Shown here one piece after another: positions 27,076 to 37,864 of a stretch of DNA of 64,000 nt. The translations under genes were made by a program, and so were the position numbers. Under the pieces are notes generated by a model, which saw only the letters and a program-made list of their open reading frames with translations, did not search any database and was not told the origin of the DNA. The DNA comes from Ostrinia nubilalis (taxonomy: Eukaryota > Arthropoda > Insecta > Lepidoptera > Crambidae). The DNA lies in assembly GCF_963855985.1 (NCBI RefSeq), contig NC_087097.1:9209001-9273000 (forward strand), read 5' to 3'. The stretch's first letter is position 1. Each line of letters opens with the position of its first letter.

Positions 27076-27087
27076 TGGTAGCAGAGC
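27076..27087 (+). other. Primer binding site, tRNA-iMet
   Basis: TGGTAGCAGAGC starts at the first base after the LTR. Its first 11 bases are the complement of the CUCUGCUACCA 3' end of animal initiator tRNA-Met, so minus-strand synthesis is probably primed by the intact tRNA 3' end. It differs from Drosophila copia, which uses an internal fragment of that tRNA. Confidence 0.85.
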
Positions 27088-27225
27088 GTAGTTGACCGAA
27101 AATAAGTGATTACTCCGAAAAGTAAAGTAAAAGACCGAAATATAAAACGAAACAACCGAAGACAAAATCCACCGACGTGGCGTCATACCGAAGTGAGGTT
27201 ATACGAAAACCAGAAAAAGTGAAAA

Positions 27226-29646
27226 ATGTCTGGAAATACGGCATTTCACATCGATAAACTCCTTGGAAGGGAAAATTACGCTAATTGGAAGTTTGCAGTA
27301 AAGGCCTATCTCGAGCATGAAGACCTCTGGCACTGTATTCAAGATGAAAAAGTCGATCCCGCCAAAGACGTCAAAGCAAGATCAAAGTTGATTTTATTAG
27401 TGGACGCTATCAACTACGTTCATATTCAGGACGCGAGAACTTCGAAGGAAGTCTGGTCAAACCTGGAACGTGCTTTTGACGATAATGGATTGTCACGAAA
27501 AGTTTCATTGTTGAAAGACCTAATTACAACAACTTTGGATTCCTCCAAGAGTGTCGAAGACTATGTAAACAAGATCATGACGTCAGCTCATAAATTGAGG
27601 AATATAGGATTTTCGGTAGATGACGAATGGCTGGGCACATTAATGCTTGCGGGTTTGCCGGACATGTACAAACCCATGATAATGGCCATAGAGAGCTCCG
27701 GAGTAAAAATATGTGCAGACAATATCAAAACTAAACTTCTACAAGAGGTTCCGAGTTCCGAAACATCTGCATTTTACTCAATAAAGAAGAAAGCACCCGA
27801 GAACAATGCAAAACCAAAGGGGCCACGATGCTTTAACTGCAATAAATTTGGTCACCTAAGTAGAAATTGTCGTGCTCCGAAGAAAACAACAACCAAAAGT
27901 GAAGACAAAGGATTTGTAGCAGCATTCTCCGCCTGTACGAATGCTACACATTATGATAAGTGGTATGTGGACTCCGGTGCCTCGATGCACATGACTAACC
28001 GCTCCGACTGGATGTATGATATGAGAAGTCCTCCTGTGTCTACCATCACTGTGGCTAACAATACTCCACTATCTGTAAAAGGAATTGGGAAGGTTAACTT
28101 AATATTACATGGTAATACTGAAAACAGAATACAGGTAAGAGATGTTTTATACATACCTGAACTTGCTGGAAACTTGTTGTCTGTCAGTTCAATAGTCAAC
28201 AATAATTGTAAAGTTAACTTCACCAAGAAGAATTGTGAGATTTTAAATAGTAAAGGAGAAATTGTCTGTGTAGCTAAATTAGAAAACAACTTGTATGCAC
28301 TGAATGTTTGCAGAGAAATAAATGCTAACTTGAGTATTTCTGATATTTCAAATGATGTTGTCCTGTGGCACCGACGCATGGGACATTTGAATTTTACAGA
28401 TGTAAACAAACTGCCGGAATGTACTGAGGGAGTGAGCTTGACTTCAGAAAAGGTTAAGTTACCAGTGACCTGCACTACCTGCCTAGAGGGAAAGCAATCG
28501 AGACAACCTTTCAACCATGTCGGATCCAGAGCCTCGGAACTACTAGAGGTGATACATTCTGATTTATGTGGTCCGATGGAGACTCCGTCCCTAGGAGGTA
28601 TGAGATATTTTATTACTTTTGTGGATGATCACTCAAGACTAGTGCATGTGTACTTCCTCAAAGACAAGCTCAGCATCCTAAATGCATTCAAAGATTTTCA
28701 TAAGAAAGTAGAGAATGAATGTAGTAAGAGAATTAAAGTCATACGCACAGACAATGGTTTGGAGTACTGTAACAAAGAGTTCGACAACTATTTGAGTCAG
28801 CACGGTATACAACACCAGACTAGTACACCTTATTCACCACAACAAAATGGCCTTGCGGAGCGTATGAACCGCACACTTGTGGAGAGAGCAAAGTGCATGT
28901 TGTTAGATGCTAACTTACCCAAACCATTCTGGGCTGAAGCGACAGCCACTGCGGCGTACATAATTAACCGGTCGCCTACTACATCTCTAAATAAAAGAAC
29001 ACCTTATGAACTGTGGTCAGGTAAATTGCCAGATTTGTCCAACATGAGGATCTTTGGTTCCGAAGTCATGATGCAAGTTCCCAAAGAGAAAAGGAAGAAG
29101 TGGGACCCGAAATCGCGACGAATGATATTCGTAGGGTATTGTGACAACACCAAAGGATACCGTCTTGCTGAACCTGTAACAAACAAAATTATGAAAAGTC
29201 GAGATGTTGAATTTTTGGAGAATGTTAAGAAAAATAGTAATATTTACTTACCGTGTGTCAACAGCTCCACCGACGCGCCGCCAACATCCTCGCCCGCAGC
29301 AGCCGCACCTGAACCTGAAACAGAGACACAATCACAACAATCTCAAGCTCCCGTCACTACTGAAACAAATATTAGTGAAAGCTCCGATGAATATGAGACC
29401 GATGTTGGTGAAGATGATGTTTATGTTCCGCCACCGAGATCAACGAGAGACTTACCATGTAGCACCATGACCTTACGACCAAGAAACAAGCCTGGAACGA
29501 GAGACGGCTCACCTACCTATTTTTGTCCTGTTGAAAACCACCGAGATCCAACTTCAGTAAAGGAAGCTCTATCCTCTGTAAATGCTGAAAAATGGAAAAT
29601 TGCAATGGATGAAGAATTTCAGTCACTTCTGAGAAACAACACCTGA
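27226..29646 (+). CDS. Copia gag-protease-integrase polyprotein (broken before RT)
   Basis: 806 codons from an ATG preceded by aaaa. N-terminal gag of copia type (residues ~1-190), then a CCHC zinc knuckle (C202, C205, H210, C215). The protease has DSGA with catalytic D249. The integrase has an HHCC zinc finger (H382, H387, C416, C419) and a core D446, D509, E545; the 35-residue D-E spacing is canonical. A low-complexity proline/alanine/glutamine stretch and acidic region (~690-740) links integrase to RT. The frame ends at a TGA at 29644-29646 just as the conserved RT entry block starts; homology continues at once in another frame. In intact copia elements this is one long ORF, so this is a lesion or a frameshift site. 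The minus-strand ORFs inside it are shadows. Confidence 0.95.
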   Translation: MSGNTAFHIDKLLGRENYANWKFAVKAYLEHEDLWHCIQDEKVDPAKDVKARSKLILLVDAINYVHIQDARTSKEVWSNLERAFDDNGLSRKVSLLKDLITTTLDSSKSVEDYVNKIMTSAHKLRNIGFSVDDEWLGTLMLAGLPDMYKPMIMAIESSGVKICADNIKTKLLQEVPSSETSAFYSIKKKAPENNAKPKGPRCFNCNKFGHLSRNCRAPKKTTTKSEDKGFVAAFSACTNATHYDKWYVDSGASMHMTNRSDWMYDMRSPPVSTITVANNTPLSVKGIGKVNLILHGNTENRIQVRDVLYIPELAGNLLSVSSIVNNNCKVNFTKKNCEILNSKGEIVCVAKLENNLYALNVCREINANLSISDISNDVVLWHRRMGHLNFTDVNKLPECTEGVSLTSEKVKLPVTCTTCLEGKQSRQPFNHVGSRASELLEVIHSDLCGPMETPSLGGMRYFITFVDDHSRLVHVYFLKDKLSILNAFKDFHKKVENECSKRIKVIRTDNGLEYCNKEFDNYLSQHGIQHQTSTPYSPQQNGLAERMNRTLVERAKCMLLDANLPKPFWAEATATAAYIINRSPTTSLNKRTPYELWSGKLPDLSNMRIFGSEVMMQVPKEKRKKWDPKSRRMIFVGYCDNTKGYRLAEPVTNKIMKSRDVEFLENVKKNSNIYLPCVNSSTDAPPTSSPAAAAPEPETETQSQQSQAPVTTETNISESSDEYETDVGEDDVYVPPPRSTRDLPCSTMTLRPRNKPGTRDGSPTYFCPVENHRDPTSVKEALSSVNAEKWKIAMDEEFQSLLRNNT

Positions 29647-29650
29647 ATTT
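29644..29650 (+). other. Frame break between integrase and RT
   Basis: The upstream frame meets TGA here. Homology to copia RT resumes without loss in the next frame (+1 relative, equally a 2-base loss). Ty1-type programmed +1 shifting happens between gag and pol, not here, and I see no Ty1-like slippery heptamer, so a simple indel is the likelier explanation. Confidence 0.85.
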
Positions 29651-31093
29651 TTGACAGACTTACCTCCAGGAAAGAAAGCTCTTCCCTGCAAATGGGTTTT
29701 CAAGATCAAAACCGATGAGACCGGAGCAGTCAGCAGGTATAAAGCCAGACTTGTAGTTAAGGGGTACGCACAGAAAAAGGGAGTCGACTACAATGAGATA
29801 TACTCACCGGTAGTACGATACACATCCATCCGTTATTTGATTGCATTGGCCGCAAAATATGACTTAGACATAGATCACATGGATGCCATAACAGCATTTT
29901 TGCAAGGAGACCTGGAAAATGAAATTTATATGGTCCAACCTGAAACATATGAAGAAGGAAGCAAAGTATGCTTGTTACAAAAATCATTATATGGTTTGAA
30001 GCAGGCCAGCCGGCAATGGAATGTAAAACTGGATGGAGTATTACAGAATATTGGGCTCACTAGATCTAAGATTGACCCATGCATTTATTACTGCATTAAA
30101 CAACAAACTATGATATTTGTTGCCGTGTGGGTTGATGACCTTATAATTTTCTCCAATAATAAAGACTTGAAGACGGACATAAAGGAGAAATTACAGAAGG
30201 AATTTCACATGAAAGATCTAGGAGAAGCAAAACAATTTATTGGATTGAATATAAGCCGAAATCGTAAGGAAGGAATTATACAGCTAGATCAAGAACATTA
30301 TATCAAGGAAACTTTAGATTGTTTTGGCATGTCAGAGTCAAAACCTGTAAAAACACCAATAGAGGTAAATGCGAAATTTGATGCTAATGACCCAGAGAAG
30401 GATGAGAACATACCGTATCGACAAGCCGTGGGATGCTTACTGTACATAGCACAGGCAACAAGACCAGATATCGGATTTGCTGTGAACAAACTTAGTCGAT
30501 ATATCAGTAATCCTGGTCGGCAGCACTGGCTCGGTATCAAGAGAATAATGAGATACCTACAAGGCACAAAAGACATGAAGTTGTGCTATAGCAAAGATGT
30601 CTCAAACGAGATAAGAGGCTATTGTGATTCGGACTGGGCTAGCAGTCCCGAGGACAGAAGGTCCTGCACCGGCTATATATTTCTTTTTCAGAACGGCGCC
30701 GTTGCATGGAACTCCTGCAAGCAGTCTACGGTTGCTCTGTCTACAGCCGAGGCAGAGTACATGGCGATGGCTGCGGCGACGCAAGAGGCATTGTGGCTCC
30801 GCCAGCTGCAACGCGAACTAGGCCTGCAAGAAGACTGTCCCCTGCCTATACACTGCGATAACCAAAGTGCAATTCGTTTAGCTTTTACCAATTGTTATAA
30901 GCCTAGAACTAAGCATATTGACATCAGATTTCATTTTTTAAGAGATAATGTTAACTGTAAAAATGTAACTTTTGTTTATTGTAAAGGTAGTGATATGGTA
31001 GCCGATATTTTAACGAAGGGGACTACGTCAGACAAACACTATTATTGTATAGAGAAAATGGGTTTGCATTCTAGAGGGGGTGTTAGATACTGA
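29651..31093 (+). CDS. Copia reverse transcriptase-RNase H part of the polyprotein
   Basis: 480 codons without an ATG of their own; the given start is only the first in-frame near-cognate codon (TTG) after the break. The RT block opens LPPGKKALPCKWVFKIK. First catalytic aspartate D78 (HMDAITAFLQGDL), LYGLKQASRQW, and WVDDLIIF with D162-D163. RNase H follows: YCDSDWASS (D326), then STAEAEYMA, HCDNQSAIRLA and the KHIDIRFHFLRD end typical of copia. The stop codon lies 10-12 bases inside the right LTR, which is usual for compact copia elements. No internal stop is present, so the domain would be active if translated in phase. Confidence 0.95.
   Translation: MTDLPPGKKALPCKWVFKIKTDETGAVSRYKARLVVKGYAQKKGVDYNEIYSPVVRYTSIRYLIALAAKYDLDIDHMDAITAFLQGDLENEIYMVQPETYEEGSKVCLLQKSLYGLKQASRQWNVKLDGVLQNIGLTRSKIDPCIYYCIKQQTMIFVAVWVDDLIIFSNNKDLKTDIKEKLQKEFHMKDLGEAKQFIGLNISRNRKEGIIQLDQEHYIKETLDCFGMSESKPVKTPIEVNAKFDANDPEKDENIPYRQAVGCLLYIAQATRPDIGFAVNKLSRYISNPGRQHWLGIKRIMRYLQGTKDMKLCYSKDVSNEIRGYCDSDWASSPEDRRSCTGYIFLFQNGAVAWNSCKQSTVALSTAEAEYMAMAAATQEALWLRQLQRELGLQEDCPLPIHCDNQSAIRLAFTNCYKPRTKHIDIRFHFLRDNVNCKNVTFVYCKGSDMVADILTKGTTSDKHYYCIEKMGLHSRGGVRY
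31071..31080 (+). other. Polypurine tract
   Basis: CTAGAGGGGG directly abuts the right LTR. The AGAGGGGG purine run is the expected plus-strand primer. It sits inside the RNase H reading frame. Confidence 0.85.
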
Positions 31094-31271
31094 ACGCAAC
31101 ATTTTCTACTATTATATTGGTAGAACTGTATTAGTGTTAATTTCTTTAATGTTTGTGTTGGTAACACTGCTCTGTCATCGCTCTTCTGTCGTACATTTTT
31201 ACCGCAAAATACATTGTTCTGTTTTATCCGCAAATAATCTTTTATTTAACTAAAGTAATCACAATTCAACA
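31081..31271 (+). repeat. Copia right LTR
   Basis: 191 bp, identical by reading to the left LTR, followed by the ACTTT target duplication at 31272-31276. Confidence 0.95.
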
Positions 31272-31276
31272 ACTTT

Positions 31277-33739
31277 TAATGAGTAAACCAAAACACCACA
31301 CTACCACTAAACTTAACTACTTGCCGCTTAAAGTGACTAACAGGCAACTTAAATAGCATAACCGCAAGCACAGTGCAAACTGGTGGTTTAAATTTTGTGT
31401 GAATGAAACATTAGGGAAATGAACACCTGAAAAATAAATGCAGGTCACTCTTGTTCTAACTTACAACTTGTACTAATAAAAGAACAATGACGTTGTTATG
31501 CCATAAGTGTTTCAACGACAGTGACTAATCAGGAATTAATTAGTATGAAAACTGATTTCTAGTTATCATAAAGAAATGCATGTTTTTAGTCAACCGCTTG
31601 GATTGGTGGTTTTTGTGCCGGACTAGTACATCAGAGGTCACAAGTTCAGTCTCCACACCACAAAATAATGTGGTAACCTACTTAGGTTAAAAAAATATCT
31701 GGTTCATAAAGTAACCACTTTTGCTTAGCCTAGAAAGATGGCGTCAGGACATATCTATCAACGTACATTTATCCAGGACGATATCAAATAGTATGTCATT
31801 AAAGCGCTTACATCATACCACAACACATTCATATGGCATGCCAGAAATAAAATATGAGCGTGGCGGTGCAAAAGTTTCGTTCGCCCTAAATATCCCATTG
31901 TGGTGAAGTGGGAAGTGGGAAGTGGGAACGGCATGGCATAAATCTGAGTCTAAGTCGAGGTGATTACTCAGCGGGATGTGGACGCCGTACTGGAGAATAC
32001 AAACACGCTGAGAATGGTACCTACGTCAATCCATTGTATTTTAAGTAAAGGTACTCTGACATAGTAAAAAATTGAGATCTCTTTAGCTTGTAATGGTCCA
32101 GAATAAATAATGTTTTGATCAAAGTTCTGACGCCGAACAAAAGGAATTTATTTTGCACTAGCTCCTACCTGTGACTCCGTCTACGTGAATGTACAATGTT
32201 TTTGCCCACTTCAGTTGTTCAAAAAATTATATGAATTTTCACAGGAAATATAGCTTCTACGTAAAATATTCATCGTAGTACCACTCTATCATTCTAATAA
32301 TATCGAATTAACATAATTGCAAAATTATCATTTATTATCACATTTACTTTAGCACTAATCGCTTTTGACAGTTTAGAGAAAACAATAAATTAGTTTCAGT
32401 ATACACTTGTATACAGCACACTATACATTGATGTCGCAATATAACACTTAATGCAACTGCATAAGATTCCGCAGTATTTATCTACTAGAGCTTTCTATAC
32501 AAAGCACTCCACTTAGAAGTGTGCGCACGATTCGAATACGCCGTTATTATAATAATAGGCTTCGCATTTAGTTGGCTAACAACCTTTCAAGACTTGCTGC
32601 TATTGGTTTCATACAAACAAATGAAAATTCGATTGGAAATGTTATGATTAGTGTCTAACATGGATTAAGTTCATCCATTGCTAATAGAAATACATCTAGT
32701 CAAAATTCGGGTTTTCACAACAATGGGTAAAAAAAATATACCTACTTTTAGTTATGATCGAATTCGTTGGTTTCAAAACGTTGCTGCTATTGGTTCCAGA
32801 CAAACAAATGAAAAAGATAAATAATAAATTACCTTCCTATTTAAGACTTGATAAGCGCTTTTAGTCATATTCAGTAACCTTGCTAATAAAAATTGAATAA
32901 GTAAAATCAAAGCCCAGTAAAAAAGTTTGTACTTTTTTGACATTTTGTTTTCACACAGTAAGTATTTAATACAAATTATATTTTTATTCTAGTTAACATC
33001 AGATTTACGAGTACAGCTTTACCACTTATTTTAACAGAGTTGATGTTAACTGCGACGTATTTCAGTTAGTCAGCTCTAATCTGAGTTTCGTATCTTAATT
33101 GATGACTGCTTAAACACTGACTCACAAAATCCACTTACAAATTGAATCGGCCAAAAAATACCAAACAAATTGCTCTAGAAATATCTGTAAAAGTAAAAAG
33201 CTATTATTTGTCACGGGGCGCACCAAACAATGCTTTTTAGTTTCTTTCACCGGTTAAATACTTAAATACGCCATTGTGACGCAACCCGGGACACTAAATC
33301 CGTGGACTATGGCACGGCAATTATTCAGACAAGCACAGAGTTTCATTGTGCGCGCACACTTAAACATAATGCTCACTAAATTTGGATTTTCATGCCTTGT
33401 CATCTTCCAACATTCTTATGCGGTCACTGTTATTTATGTTTAATAACATGTCATAATTTAATGACACACATATTTCAATAATCGAGGCCAGCCTGCAGCT
33501 AGCTCCTTAAATTATGCGGCTGACGTTACGGATTATGCTTGTGTTTAAGTAGTTCAAGTATGATTGATTATTTTTGTGGTCACTCTTATTGTGACTCACT
33601 CTTATTGTTTTAGATCGTTCGAAACCACGAGCAATTTATTTAACTTATAAATAAAATTAGAAGTGTTTATTATATATTATGTTACCTACCTACTTTAGAA
33701 TTTTTGATGTTAGTTTTTATTTCAAAATTGAAATACTTT
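31277..33739. other. Non-coding stretch
   Basis: AT-rich. Contains a gtgggaagtgggaagtggga microrepeat near 31905 and the direct repeat pair listed separately. No gene recognised. Confidence 0.55.
32586..32814 (+). repeat. Pair of ~42-bp direct repeats
   Basis: TTGCTGCTATTGGTTTCATA followed by CAAACAAATGAAAA (within 32586-32627) recurs with two substitutions and one indel at 32771-32814, about 185 bp apart. It could be an old local duplication or two copies of a short repeat. Confidence 0.6.
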
Positions 33740-33856
33740 TGCCCCTTTTCACCATCAATCCCTAATATTTAAGTGACCCCTATGGTAACACATAACAGGA
33801 ATTTTGTTTTCATATGGGTCACTTAAAAATTAGGGATCGATGGTGAAAACGGGCAT
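33740..33856. mobile_element. MITE with GCCCGTTTTCACCATCAA ends (copy 2)
   Basis: Left GCCCCTTTTCACCATCAATC and right GATCGATGGTGAAAACGGGC form ~40-base inverted termini continuing into TAAGTGACCCCTA / GGGTCACTTA. It is the same family as 4908-5019 and better preserved internally. It has no coding capacity. Confidence 0.75.
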
Positions 33857-36800
33857 TAATCTCTATATTGACGCATCTAATAATGGTTGAACAAATAATC
33901 CAACATTAAAGAATTACAGATCCAAGCTCTAAAATTACAGATCCAATTGCGGTTACTTATCTTTTGTGAGTCAAGCAAAGAGAAATATTAAACGGGAAGA
34001 TCGGAAAAGATTTTATTAATAGAATTAGATACTTCCCCTCCGATCAGAGCACGAGATATCACTGTAACCAGAGAAACGGTACCGGTACGACTGTGTTCAT
34101 GCCAATATAAAACTGAGATAATTCACAAAAAAATGAACGCAGACATCTTCTCCGAGATGTTTATCGCATTAATATAATACGGCATTAAGATTACAATGGG
34201 TCGGCTCCAGAGAGGTCCAATATAAGGAGCTCACAGGCTTCGCGTGCTTTGTTGTGAAAATAACTTTATGCCTCAGAAGGCGGGGACAGTATAAAGCAGA
34301 AACGGCTTTCAATAACGCCAATGGGCCCTCTATAATATATACTTTTGTAGTTCATATCCTTTGTGCAATAACGTTACGTCTGATATAATCCACGTTTGTT
34401 CTGGGTCTAGGTTCTGTTTATTCAAATGGAGCTATGAGAATATCCGTGGGTTTGAGGGAGTGCGTACGCTCCATTATTTCGAAGCCTAAAATGGTAGCAT
34501 GCAAGCACTTGCAAATAGCTTACACGAAAGCGAGGCCCAGCGCAAACCAGATAGGTATCAAGATCAACAGCGCCGCTTCTATACCGCCGCGGAATCGCCG
34601 CTCTGCAATTACAAATGGGATATTTACAGCCAGTCCATTAGACGATATTTTAAGCTTATTCCGATCTTCGATCTATTGAATCAGGCACGCAACTGCTTGC
34701 CTTTGTTATCCACTTGGATTCCTGCATTGTTTATTGGCGCTGTCTTATACTTTTTACCATCGCAGGTTTTTTCTTCGTCTTTCTTTCTTTAGTCGTGAAC
34801 GTAAATTCGTATTTTTATTACGAACAGCTAATTTAAGACACGGGCTGAGGATCACGACCGCTTCTTTGAGAGTTGCCGTGGACTCGGAACTATGCAAATA
34901 TTAACTTTGTAAATACATTCTAACCACAAAGGTTCACAGATCATCAGAAGTTCCAAAGAGTTCCATGAGTTTGTTTGTACTGATATCGAATTCCGTTTGA
35001 GTTTAATATCCAAATATGTTAGCTGTGTTTATTTATTGATAGCAGAAAGTTAATCGTAGTACTACGAGTATTTACTCGGCCGAAAGGCTCGCACGGCCGG
35101 ATTTGTGGCGCGATCGGTATGAAGAGACTGAATTTATTACTTCATAAGTCATGAGGGTTAAGTAATAATCGTTGACAATGAATGGGCAATAAAGAGTTTA
35201 TAGGCAGTAAAGTTCGATCCACTCGCAACGCGCCTCAGAAGTCAACTGCACGATTTCGAATTATAACTCCTTGTACACACCTCGTGAAATAGCACCTCCC
35301 TACCGTAATGGCTTTTTGATGTTCTAAAATAGACCTTCGTTCAATCCAAACACGAATTGATTTCTCATATCTCATATCAAAGTAAATATTGAGAAGTTAT
35401 CTAAATTAAACAGTTTGAAAGTGACAATATCTGTAAATAACGACATATTTATCTAACTTTTCGATGGTGACGGTAATCTTTTACGATCTTTATAACGTTC
35501 AAGTAAAATTCTCAACTGAATGGTATCCCATTTTAAATATAAATTACCAAACCTTTTGCTTACCACACCGTTTTCTAATATAACCAGTCAGGAATAACTT
35601 TAAACCAGTTATTGAACCATTTGGTTAACAAGAAGATTACTTACAGTCATCGCTGGGCATTAACTTACTTAATGACAAGCCTTCACTGGCGCAATCGTCT
35701 ATATTGATTGATATAAATATTTCTACTTAGAATATAAAAGTATAAAATTAGAAACCAATGAATCATAAAGCGACGATAATCCATTACCAAGATTATAGTG
35801 TTTATTATCTCAAAACATTTTCTCATCCAGGTGTTTAATATGAGAATGCATCATGACTCACGGCTTACGATGAAAATAAATTAAACTGCAAAGATAAATA
35901 TAGTCACGCACATACCACGATACACCGTCTCCGTCTTTCACCGAAGTTGTGAAGCGATCAATTAGGTGGTTTTGTTAGCACAAGCGATCACCATAACAGC
36001 ATTGATGAAGATAATTTCAAACAATGGGTTGGGCGCTTACCAATTTGTTTACATTAATTTCTGTAAACAAACGTTTGGCGTGGAACGGGTCAGCGGTGAG
36101 GCAAAGCACACAGCTCGCGGCAACAGCATTACAAGGAAGATAATCTTGCTGCGGGTGAATGTTTAAAATAAACAGGACCGCGGCCGCCGCTTCCTATCAC
36201 AACATTATTGTTTTGATTGTCCGACCATCCTCATCCTCGACGTGGCCAACCGAGAGAGCTATTATCCATGTACTCATAGCTCGAATAAATTGAGAGCCTG
36301 ATATAATTTTAAATTGTTTAGATCGGGCGCATGATGAACCTCTTTCAACGCAAATAGCCGGCAAGATTAGCCGTAGAAAACTAAAACCTCATTATTTTCT
36401 CATCACTGTGCGCTCCAGGATCGGCTAACAGAACGTGTTTTCATAAGTTTCCTTAGAGTAATACGGAAGCCGCTGAAAATATTAAGCTTTAACGTAATTA
36501 TGGTGCCCACAAATGAGTTGATATTGTTCACTGAGCTTTTGAAAGTAAAGCTGACTTGCTAAATATACATTTGAAATTCGATGTTTCCAAGGCTTAAGTG
36601 ATCTGAGCTGACTTGGAAAAGTGTAATGAGTAAAATAAGACGATCGTAAGAATCAGACAAAACAGCTGTTTAATATCATGGAGGCTGTCTTGATGCACAA
36701 GTGCTCAATACGAAAATAGCACCAGCCAGAAATGATACAAAAGCAAATAACATAAATTGCGGTTAAACTGATATATTTTTACTGCCCGTGGTCAGAAAAG

Positions 36801-36875
36801 AAACAGCTTTAAAATTTTTTCGTGACAACACACGTACAGAACCGGAAAATTCCCACAGCTAGTCAGGTACAATAC
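33857..36875. other. Non-coding stretch
   Basis: Short ORFs near 34434-34792 overlap in two frames and show no domain. A CG-rich spot (gaccgcggccgccgcttcc) near 36178 is followed by cattattgttttgattg, a SOX-like pair. Nothing firm. Confidence 0.5.
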
Positions 36876-36878
36876 CAG

Positions 36879-37058
36879 TGTGCCTACCATGAGTTTACGT
36901 TAGGTGAGCTCGCTAGCGAATACGTCAAAAAATTCTATGAAGATTTTATTTCTTGAAAGTAGCCGCTAGGGGCGCTGCACAATATGTCATACATTTAAAT
37001 GTCATTTTTTTACGCAGTCGCTACCGAGCACACCTAACGTAAACTCATGGTAGGCACA
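36879..37058. mobile_element. 180-bp MITE, TGTGCCTACCATGAGTTTAC ends
   Basis: The ends TGTGCCTACCATGAGTTTAC and GTAAACTCATGGTAGGCACA are perfect inverted repeats extended to ~40 bases (GTTAGGTG.GCTCG..AGCG). CAG flanks both sides (36876-36878 and 37059-37061) as a 3-bp target duplication. The interior contains the word ctaggggcgctgcac. No ORF. The 3-bp duplication would fit a PIF/Harbinger-type or CACTA-type source, unproven. Confidence 0.85.
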
Positions 37059-37612
37059 CAGTTGGCGTAATAACATTGATTTTATCTCTGACCACAGAAA
37101 TGACACATGCTCAGACATAAACGTTTATTTGTCATGGCTGGCCCTTTCACACTTAACCGGATGGGTCTCAACGAGATTTGTAATTTGTAACCGTATTATA
37201 AAGTTAAATGTTGCGTGTAAATATTCAAAGCTAGATTTTCCGATAATTTACAGTAGAGGTACTAAGTGTATCATTTACATTTCAATAATGAAGCCGTAAA
37301 AGTGTCTACATAAAACGGCGAAGCTCACTCATAGATATTCGATTTTATATTCTTTTGATAATGAAGAATACATAAAAATTGTGTCTGAATAAAATATGTT
37401 CATATTATTATCATGAAAAATATTATCCTAATACCTATTTTAGGTGATTCTGTGAATGATAAAACCACAAGTTAGATTTTCCCATATCCCGTAAGTATTT
37501 GATTCATCTGAAACTTTGCAGACGTATTTTGGAAATGCATTTTTGCGTGAGTGAGAGAATAAGACACCATCATTATTTTCAGAAAATCTATCCTAAAACC
37601 CTAGACTTGTGA

Positions 37613-37864
37613 AGCACAAATACCAATATTTGTTCTCTGGGACATGACACTTCGTATGCAGCCGCCGCCGTGTTTGCCCAGGCCGACAGCCTGTGGAATG
37701 TTAGGAGTCCATCGATAATGACGGGCAAATACGACACGGTAATGAGACAAGCCATCCTGGAGCCGTGTGAAGAGTTCCGGAATAACACGGCCGTGTCAAC
37801 AGCCCTCAAGTGGCAAGTTACTATAACTGACACTGGCACCTGCTTCAATGCTCTTTTAGCATCT
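37613..37864 (+). CDS. Possible exon, weak DEG/ENaC (pickpocket)-like segment
   Basis: An open frame with higher GC than its surroundings reads DTSYAAAAVFAQADSLWNV, then YDTVMRQAILEPCEEF and WQVTITDTGTCFN. The pattern 'L.PC.E.F ... W ... TD.G.CF.N' recalls the cysteine-containing extracellular block of insect pickpocket sodium channels, but only faintly. A usable donor (AGCATCT|GTAAAT) lies at 37864/37865. The 5' end is set only by an upstream in-frame stop and a weak AG at 37613-37614; no good polypyrimidine acceptor is seen. It could be a real exon, a pseudogene piece, or chance. No neighbouring exon was found. Confidence 0.25.

Larger units (their letters stand above)
26885..31271 (+). mobile_element. 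Ty1/copia LTR retrotransposon, full length, one frame break
   Basis: A 4,387-bp element bounded by 191-bp LTRs that read as identical base for base. It has TG..CA ends, a 5-bp duplication (ACTTT), a primer site directly after the left LTR and a G-rich polypurine tract directly before the right LTR. Domain order gag, protease, integrase, RT, RNase H is diagnostic of Ty1/copia. Identical LTRs mean a very recent insertion. The polyprotein is a single frame except for one shift near 29644 between integrase and RT, so this copy as read could not make its own RT without frameshifting. It may have been moved in trans, been damaged after insertion, or carry an assembly error. Confidence 0.97.

Noticed and set aside
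27951..28514. 187-codon minus-strand ORF
   Set aside because: Antisense shadow of the copia protease-integrase region.
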